Shown here: piece after piece, positions 22,246 to 27,140 of the stretch
How the letters are laid out: every line of letters begins with the position of its first letter
Numbering within the stretch: the first letter of the stretch is position 1
Origin: a virus
Virus record (IMG/VR): IMGVR_UViG_3300007541_000160
Coordinates: 1-27,140 of that record
Reading direction: 5' to 3' (one strand)
Length of the DNA stretch: 27,140 bases
The notes under the pieces: generated by a model
Seen by the model: only the letters and a program-made list of their open reading frames with translations
The model's database searches: none
What the model was told of the DNA's origin: nothing
Position numbers and translations under genes: made by a program

Positions 22246-23789
22246 TAAGTGATTTCCTTAGACACGGTCTGCTTCGGGTTCACATAAGTCATCAATGAGA
22301 ATAGTCTAACAGGCGCATCAGCAGCAGTACCTGTCGTCTCAAACGACACAGTGAAATAAATTTGCCTAAACCGCAGCGATTTAAGGAACTTAGTAAACAC
22401 ACGACGGAACGTTAAAGCGGTTTCTGTAACGCTTGTCGATACGGGGGCTGCACCAGAAGCAGGGTTAGCCCACGCATTAGACAACGAAGCCTGCCAAGTT
22501 TGAGACAACAAAACCTGCCACGTTGTAGCAAAAGACTGTGTAATAGGGTGCGCCGTACCCACGACAGTGCCCTTAAACCTGGCATCCAAGCCCCACCAAA
22601 ACAAGCGCTTGTAAATAGAACTCGCCTGGTAATTAAAGTTCTTTGTTTGAATATTGCACGTCATCGTCTCCGTAACACCACTCACATACTCATCAGTGAT
22701 GCGCAATAGTGGGGCAGAACGAGAACCACCAGCAGGCACCTCAATATTCTTATGCGTCAAAACAATAGCTTTATCCTGGTCATTACTCCAAGTCGCCATC
22801 TTGCACAGCGAGCCAAACGTGTTGGACACCCACTTAGTCCACGAACGTGTCTGCAGACTGTATACAAACATTTGGTCAAAATACGTGAAAACAATGCGGC
22901 GGTTAAACTCTGACACAGCATAGTTATTGTGAAAACCCGACGTAACCGTAGAACTAAAAGGTGTTTTCACGTTAATCTGCGACGCACGGTTGTTTGCAAA
23001 CTCGTACGCCTTTTCGTCATACATAAAGTAAATGTACGACTCAAACTGTGTAATCGCATACCGCGAGTTCAACCCCACTGTCGGAAGAATTGACGACACC
23101 ACAGCTGCTGCGGGGTCAGTCGTGTACTGCAAACCAAACGTAGAATTAGTGCGGAAAATTAGCAGCGTGTTAAAGTACACCACCAACTCAACAATGTTCT
23201 GACCGTCGCCAGAACCAATATCCACAAAGTCATTACTCGCTACCCACAAAGACGGGTCAGCCGTCGTTTTAGACCTGTACAGCCTTGTACCCTGGTTAGT
23301 GCTGTCTTTACCCTCAGCAATCCATAAACGGCCCTTAAACGACACAATACACTCACCCTTAGGCATATTTGCGTCAGCCGTAAAACCACCAGCAACAGTC
23401 CAATAACCGCCAGGATTAGCAGAACCGACAGGGGCGGTCAGCCACGCCTTATCATCAAACTGTACAAAACCAGCAGCAGCAATCGTGTTAGTAATAAGAG
23501 TCCACGCAGTGCCGTTAAAATAGTATGTTTTGCTGTCACCATCGCTAGCAATCAAATATGACTGTGTTTGCGAAACCTGAAACGTACCCAGAAATTCTAT
23601 GTCTCCCGTCGCCGCAAGTGGAAAATCGATATCTAGGTCTTCAATAGGTGGGCGCGACTTTAGCGAACCATCAAGGTCCAACTCAAAGTTATTGCAGACG
23701 GTAAGTTCGTTGTCTGCAATAGCGGTAGGGTCACTGAACGTGTTGAGGCCACCAACAAAGGGCCCTACCTGTATCGACGTACCCGGCAT
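22245..23789 (-). CDS. Tail nozzle-like structural protein (514 aa)
   Basis: The start GPFVGGLNTFSDPTAIADNE, followed by CNNFELDLDGSLKSRPP, is the pattern of podovirus tail tube or nozzle proteins (gp12 of T7, gp10-like stabilisation proteins of P22), which wrap a beta-propeller around the DNA exit channel. The body is made of repeated beta strands with Trp/Tyr/Phe (YYFNGTAWTL, RLYRSKT, FMYDEKAYEF, VYSLQTRSWTKW). It comes directly after the adaptor gene, as in many podoviruses. The assignment is by pattern; which known family it belongs to is not settled. Confidence 0.75.
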   Translation of the reverse strand: MPGTSIQVGPFVGGLNTFSDPTAIADNELTVCNNFELDLDGSLKSRPPIEDLDIDFPLAATGDIEFLGTFQVSQTQSYLIASDGDSKTYYFNGTAWTLITNTIAAAGFVQFDDKAWLTAPVGSANPGGYWTVAGGFTADANMPKGECIVSFKGRLWIAEGKDSTNQGTRLYRSKTTADPSLWVASNDFVDIGSGDGQNIVELVVYFNTLLIFRTNSTFGLQYTTDPAAAVVSSILPTVGLNSRYAITQFESYIYFMYDEKAYEFANNRASQINVKTPFSSTVTSGFHNNYAVSEFNRRIVFTYFDQMFVYSLQTRSWTKWVSNTFGSLCKMATWSNDQDKAIVLTHKNIEVPAGGSRSAPLLRITDEYVSGVTETMTCNIQTKNFNYQASSIYKRLFWWGLDARFKGTVVGTAHPITQSFATTWQVLLSQTWQASLSNAWANPASGAAPVSTSVTETALTFRRVFTKFLKSLRFRQIYFTVSFETTGTAADAPVRLFSLMTYVNPKQTVSKEIT

Positions 23790-23797
23790 GGCCTCTC

Positions 23798-24454
23798 CTA
23801 GATAAGCTCGAACGTAATGTTAGTCTCGTATGTCATGCTGGCAGCAATACGCTCGTTTTCGCCCCGTTCAGCAACACTGGAGCTGTACTCTGCCTGCTTG
23901 ACTGCCATCATTTCGGGGTTTTCGTCCATTTCGTAAGCCTTCATCAAAACAAAGTTCACAATGTCGGTAAAGCACTCGTTCGGAAGTGCAAGCACGTCAC
24001 TGGCGGTAGTGGTTACGTCTGTCGGCTGTGCCGTGTACCTAATCGTCATTGTGTAGTTTTGGATAGGTTTAGGCCAGAAAATAACTTCGCCGCCCCAGGA
24101 ATACCAAAACTGTGGCGCACCAGTTTCAGTAGATTCTGGGTCTGCAAGCGAAATGCTTTCTTCCGCCTGAGAAATAGGAATATTTCCGACACGCCGCCCA
24201 TCAAGCAAGATAGACGCTACCTCATCAATTTTTGGGGTAATAGAAGACAGCGAATAAGTGGCAGTGCCCGCAGTAACCGGCAACGTTGCTGTCGTTTGCA
24301 AAATTTGGTTTTGCTGTGAAATGTCCACCTGTGCTTCGTTAATCCAACGCACAATGTCGTCATTAGTAAGCTGCACACCAGCTTCATCACCAAAAATACG
24401 TTTTACAGCATCGTACACGTTGCCTACGGTTTTACTCGGGGTACTGTAACTCAT
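23798..24454 (-). CDS. Head-to-tail adaptor protein, gp4/gp11-like (218 aa)
   Basis: The N-terminal VYDAVKRIFGDEAGVQLTND and IVRWINEAQVDISQQ are typical of podovirus tail adaptor proteins (T7 gp11, P22 gp4), which dock on the portal. A beta-rich middle (DEVASILLDGRRVGNIPIS, WPKPIQNYTMTIRY) and a helical end (ECFTDIVNFVLMKAYEM) follow the same plan. It precedes the nozzle gene by eight bases and overlaps the gene upstream by four. Confidence 0.8.
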   Translation of the reverse strand: MSYSTPSKTVGNVYDAVKRIFGDEAGVQLTNDDIVRWINEAQVDISQQNQILQTTATLPVTAGTATYSLSSITPKIDEVASILLDGRRVGNIPISQAEESISLADPESTETGAPQFWYSWGGEVIFWPKPIQNYTMTIRYTAQPTDVTTTASDVLALPNECFTDIVNFVLMKAYEMDENPEMMAVKQAEYSSSVAERGENERIAASMTYETNITFELI

Positions 24455-24921
24455 CGTTCAAACTTCCTGCCATTGTGGGTAAACGTGTGCTTTTTGTCCC
24501 GTCCCCCAGTAGCTATGAAAGCACCAAACTCAATTCTATCTTCTAATTCGTCCTCTTGTCTCTTCAACTCCAACAGCTTTTTAGCCGTCTCTTCAGCCTC
24601 AATACGCTTCAACACGTTTTCGGCACCGTGGCGCACAATGTCGCCATCAAATAGCCACGCAAGAATCTTGTGTGGTTCCTTCATTTCTTCTTCCGACAAA
24701 AAACGCACCACATATTCTTGTACGTTGTCGGGCCTGTCAACGATGGCCCACGGTTTTTGTTTTTCTTCCGGTGTTTTTCGGTCTTTCTGCGGAATGTACA
24801 CCAAACTGTACGTCGGTTTAAAATCCTGCAGAATCTCTGCAAAACGTGCGTGGTCTTCTCTAATGAATTCGCCAAGGTCCGAATTGAACACTTGAGCCGA
24901 TTGTCCTAATGTACTAAACAT
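24451..24921 (-). CDS. Hypothetical late protein with C-terminal coiled coil (156 aa)
   Basis: A compact N-terminal domain of about 100 residues (FKPTYSLVYIPQKDRKT, EYVVRFLSEEEM) is followed by a charged helix (about 100-135, NVLKRIEAEETAKKLLELKR) and a short basic end. Similar proteins seem to occur between capsid and tail genes in other environmental phages, from memory only, and no function is established. It may be a scaffold, chaperone or minor head protein. The stop overlaps the adaptor start in ATGA. Confidence 0.6.
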   Translation of the reverse strand: MFSTLGQSAQVFNSDLGEFIREDHARFAEILQDFKPTYSLVYIPQKDRKTPEEKQKPWAIVDRPDNVQEYVVRFLSEEEMKEPHKILAWLFDGDIVRHGAENVLKRIEAEETAKKLLELKRQEDELEDRIEFGAFIATGGRDKKHTFTHNGRKFER

Positions 24922-24935
24922 ACGCCGATTTTATC

Positions 24936-26051
24936 CTAAACTCCCGCTACTTGGCCCCATGTAAGGCCGTTCTGATTTACCCACTCTGTTCCGTCGTACA
25001 CAAGAAAATCATTGTTTGCAACACTGGTAATAGTCACGTCGTCAATGTCGTGAATGTGAGTACTGGGCAAAGCGCGAACAACTATACGTCCACCGGTTGC
25101 GTCAACACGAGTTACTGCCGCGATTGGCCTGCGCCAAGCGGGTGCAACAGGCTGTGTTTTAGTGAGCCCGCCTGGACTGCTTGCGTCCATGTATAGCAAA
25201 TCGCCAAGGGCCCACCCCGCATAGTCAGTTTTAATGTGGTCAACCGTACCAAATTGCATAACAAAACCAAAGCCGTCAGCATCAATTTCCTGGTACGTGA
25301 TACCCACAAGTAAGTCTGGCTCGTAACTTCCGTTCGACACAGCTGGGGTAACTGTTACGGTATCGCCGGTAGCTCCCGCAAACATGACCGGAGTGCCTTT
25401 AGCTATTGGGGTAGAGCCGGACGAGTTTTTAACACGAAAACCATGCATCTGACCAACACGCAGATTTACTGCATCTGGCAGCCCAACCTGCAGCGTGTCA
25501 AAGTCGCTATCCCACGAAATTTCGCCTTCTTCGGGGTCGTACTCTGCTGTGGTGTCAAAATCAATGTACTCAATTTCAGTTAAGTTACCAACAGCAGAAC
25601 CGTCAAAACCAACCGTCTGAGTACCGCTGTCGTATGTAATAGGTAGCGTTGCTGCAACCACCCCAGTAGGTCCGGGAGGGCCAGCAGGTCCCGTGTCACC
25701 AGTATCTCCCTTAGGTCCGACAGGGCCTACACTGGCAGCAAAAACAGTCCCATCAAACAAATACAGCGTGTCGTCAGTGGTATCAAACCAAATATCGCCA
25801 GTTGCCGGGTCAGTGGGTTCAACAGTACCGACAGTTACGGTAACACCAGTACCTCCTCCCCCGGCACCATTAACCCACTGACCCGCATCTGCGTCATAGA
25901 CGAGCGTTTGCCCGTCTTCAACATCAGTAAGAGTTACCGTTAAAATCTGCTTTCCAGCGTTATCGCTGTAAAACTTCCACTCATAATCAGAAAGAGAAAG
26001 GCCCTCAGGCAATGCAGAAACAGCCTGGTAAAAGAGAAACTTATTTTCCAT
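24936..26051 (-). CDS. Fibre protein with collagen-like stalk (371 aa)
   Basis: A short N-terminal domain is followed by a Gly-rich hinge (62-69), a DIWFDTTDDTLYLFDG strand block and a collagen-like G-x-y stalk at 109-130 (GPVGPKGDTGDTGPAGPPG). The C-terminal half contains EISWDSDFDTLQVGL and VGQMHGFRVKNSSGSTPIAK, a module common in phage fibres and head-decorating fibres. LVYD....WVN occurs near both ends (about 50-61 and 350-359), as does a HIHDIDD motif near the C-terminus. A trimer is expected. The gene directly follows the capsid gene, so a head fibre is as likely as a tail fibre. GGAG lies four bases before the ATG. Confidence 0.75.
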   Translation of the reverse strand: MENKFLFYQAVSALPEGLSLSDYEWKFYSDNAGKQILTVTLTDVEDGQTLVYDADAGQWVNGAGGGGTGVTVTVGTVEPTDPATGDIWFDTTDDTLYLFDGTVFAASVGPVGPKGDTGDTGPAGPPGPTGVVAATLPITYDSGTQTVGFDGSAVGNLTEIEYIDFDTTAEYDPEEGEISWDSDFDTLQVGLPDAVNLRVGQMHGFRVKNSSGSTPIAKGTPVMFAGATGDTVTVTPAVSNGSYEPDLLVGITYQEIDADGFGFVMQFGTVDHIKTDYAGWALGDLLYMDASSPGGLTKTQPVAPAWRRPIAAVTRVDATGGRIVVRALPSTHIHDIDDVTITSVANNDFLVYDGTEWVNQNGLTWGQVAGV

Positions 26052-26057
26052 AACGCT

Positions 26058-26101
26058 CCAAAAAGATGATGGCCCGTCCCCATTATAAGGGACGGGCCAT
26101 C
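26058..26101 (-). terminator. Intrinsic terminator after the capsid gene
   Basis: GATGGCCCGTCCC (26068-26080) and GGGACGGGCCATC (26089-26101) form a perfect 13-bp stem with an 8-nt loop. On the minus strand the stem is followed by ATCTTTTT, a proper T-run. It lies 12 bases after the capsid stop. It should end most capsid transcripts and let a fraction continue into fibre and tail genes, giving the excess of capsid message needed. Confidence 0.85.
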
Positions 26102-26113
26102 TGAAGTCGAAGC

Positions 26114-27140
26114 TTACGCTTCGGTGATGTCCTCAATCACACCGTGGCTGTTACGACGGTCAGTACCAAGCTCGTGGTATTCAACCATGCGAGCGTAGTA
26201 TGCGTCGTAGTCACCGCTGTTGTCGCGGACCTGCTTCCACATTGAACCGTCACGGTCAATGAAGTGCCAGTCCTCGTCACGGTAGTAGGTCAGAGCGTCT
26301 TCGTTGATGAACCACTGCTTGTTCAGAGGTGCGTCAACGTCAGCCACGACAGGGATTTCTCCACGGTCAGTGGTGAACGCAAGACCGGAGAAACCACCGG
26401 TGAATTCCTGCGTGTTAACCGTCTGACGCAGCTGCGACAGAAGGTTGAAGTACGCACGGCGAACACCGAGCGACTGCAGGATAAGAGTGGTAGAACCACC
26501 CTTGGTGCGGATGCTGTCAACCATGTTAATCATCAGCGACTCCGACAGGGCGCGTGCGGTTCCACCGTTGTCGTCAACGGTAGCTTTCCACTCGGGCTCT
26601 GAGGTCGGGTCAATGTTGTACAAAGTACCCGAGTCGCTCACGATAGCACGAAGACCCGTCAGTTCACGGTTACCAGCAGCAGCAACACCGGAGCCCTTGC
26701 GGACGATGATGTCGTTGTTAGCGGTAGCGGTACCGGGGGTCGTGGTGAAGGTAACAGTGTTGGCACCAGGGGTCAGGTCCACAGAAGCAACAACCAGTCC
26801 GGTGTTGTCAACGGTGGTACCAGTCTGGGTGTCAACGACCATACCAATCTGGAAGTAACGAGCGTCAGCAACAGGAACGACAGCACCGGTGTTAGCACCG
26901 GTAGCAACGGCAATAGCACCGTTACCAGAACCATAAACCTGGCGGTTCATGTCCTTCTTCAGGTCGTTCTTGAGGCCCTCAACCTCGTTGTCCAACGCAC
27001 GGGCAAAAGCCTTAGCGTCGGTGTCGGACAGGCTGATGGCCTGACCAGTGAGCTGGACACCACCGTATGCGTACTTAAGGTTGACGCGTGCGGCAGCGTG
27101 TCCCTGCTGACCAGGAGTCGGCAGAGCTTCGGACTCGAAA
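26114..27140 (-). CDS. Major capsid protein, HK97-fold type (5' end outside window)
   Basis: The open frame runs without a stop to the window edge, so the visible 341 residues lack the true N-terminus; the TTG at 26993-26995 that could open the frame is internal. The readable upstream part contains GHAAARVNLKYAYGGVQLTG and DAKAFARALDNEVEGL, and the body KNDLKKDMNRQVYGSGNG, a pattern common in phage major capsid proteins (an alpha spine helix followed by a DLxxDxxRQxxG block). ADVDAPLNKQWFINEDAL and a helical end complete the fold. A GT/ST-rich segment (PGANTVTFTTTPGTATANND) looks like an inserted surface loop. It precedes a strong terminator. Confidence 0.85.
   Translation of the reverse strand, partial: FESEALPTPGQQGHAAARVNLKYAYGGVQLTGQAISLSDTDAKAFARALDNEVEGLKNDLKKDMNRQVYGSGNGAIAVATGANTGAVVPVADARYFQIGMVVDTQTGTTVDNTGLVVASVDLTPGANTVTFTTTPGTATANNDIIVRKGSGVAAAGNRELTGLRAIVSDSGTLYNIDPTSEPEWKATVDDNGGTARALSESLMINMVDSIRTKGGSTTLILQSLGVRRAYFNLLSQLRQTVNTQEFTGGFSGLAFTTDRGEIPVVADVDAPLNKQWFINEDALTYYRDEDWHFIDRDGSMWKQVRDNSGDYDAYYARMVEYHELGTDRRNSHGVIEDITEA

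Noticed and set aside
22245-26051. Tail-assembly chaperone frameshift and tape measure, as in siphoviruses
   Set aside because: No pair of overlapping frames of that type and no tape measure-like gene lies between capsid and nozzle; the gene order is that of a podovirus.
1-27140. Prophage or temperate phage signatures (integrase, excisionase, repressor pair, att sites)
   Set aside because: None was found by reading both strands. The remainder of the genome is not visible, so this does not prove a lytic lifestyle.

Overview
The window looks like part of a short-tailed, double-stranded DNA phage genome (podovirus-like), probably infecting an actinobacterium. The podovirus reading rests on the late genes: a capsid gene is followed by a gp4/gp11-like tail adaptor, a beta-propeller-like nozzle, very large internal virion proteins and an NlpC/P60 hydrolase, with no tape measure, sheath or tube genes between them. 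The host assignment is an inference from gene types common in actinophages: the MTRKHF... small protein, a DUF6891-like protein, the Cas4-like nuclease/Sak4/SSB trio, Orn- and RuvC-like nucleases, and a DUF2746-like membrane protein. No integrase, repressor or tRNA is visible. Terminase, portal and the start of the capsid gene lie outside the window.

Layout. 1-187: a small early-type gene. 188-656: a 469-bp non-coding region with three hairpins and a sigma70-like promoter. 657-3756: a tightly packed rightward run of small genes, joined by ATGA, GTGA, TAATG or TTGA overlaps. It includes several zinc-ribbon microproteins of 33-49 residues, a winged-helix protein and a small membrane protein. 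3753-6244: a SNF2-type helicase and an HNH-like protein. 6275-9169: an Orn-like exonuclease, a Cas4-like Fe-S nuclease, a Sak4-like ATPase and an SSB-like protein. 9240-13305: an AEP-type primase, a RepA/DnaB-type helicase, a family A DNA polymerase, another zinc microprotein and a RuvC-like resolvase. A hairpin at 13317-13348 separates these genes from the leftward late genes.

13350-27140 (minus strand; transcription runs from high to low coordinates): major capsid protein (5' end cut by the window edge), intrinsic terminator, collagen-like fibre, unknown coiled-coil protein, tail adaptor, nozzle, three tiny basic proteins, two internal virion proteins, a 1767-residue internal protein, an NlpC/P60 hydrolase and a holin-like membrane protein.

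The rightward genes appear to supply host take-over, recombination and an almost self-contained replisome (primase, helicase, polymerase, SSB, resolvase). The leftward genes build the capsid, short tail and DNA-ejection apparatus and lyse the cell. The less familiar signals are the zinc-microprotein family, the three adjacent basic proteins sharing an A-[ILM]-x-[RK]-[RK]-L-S motif, the structured leader region at 188-656, and a 14-bp direct repeat that flanks one small gene exactly at its translation-start boundaries.
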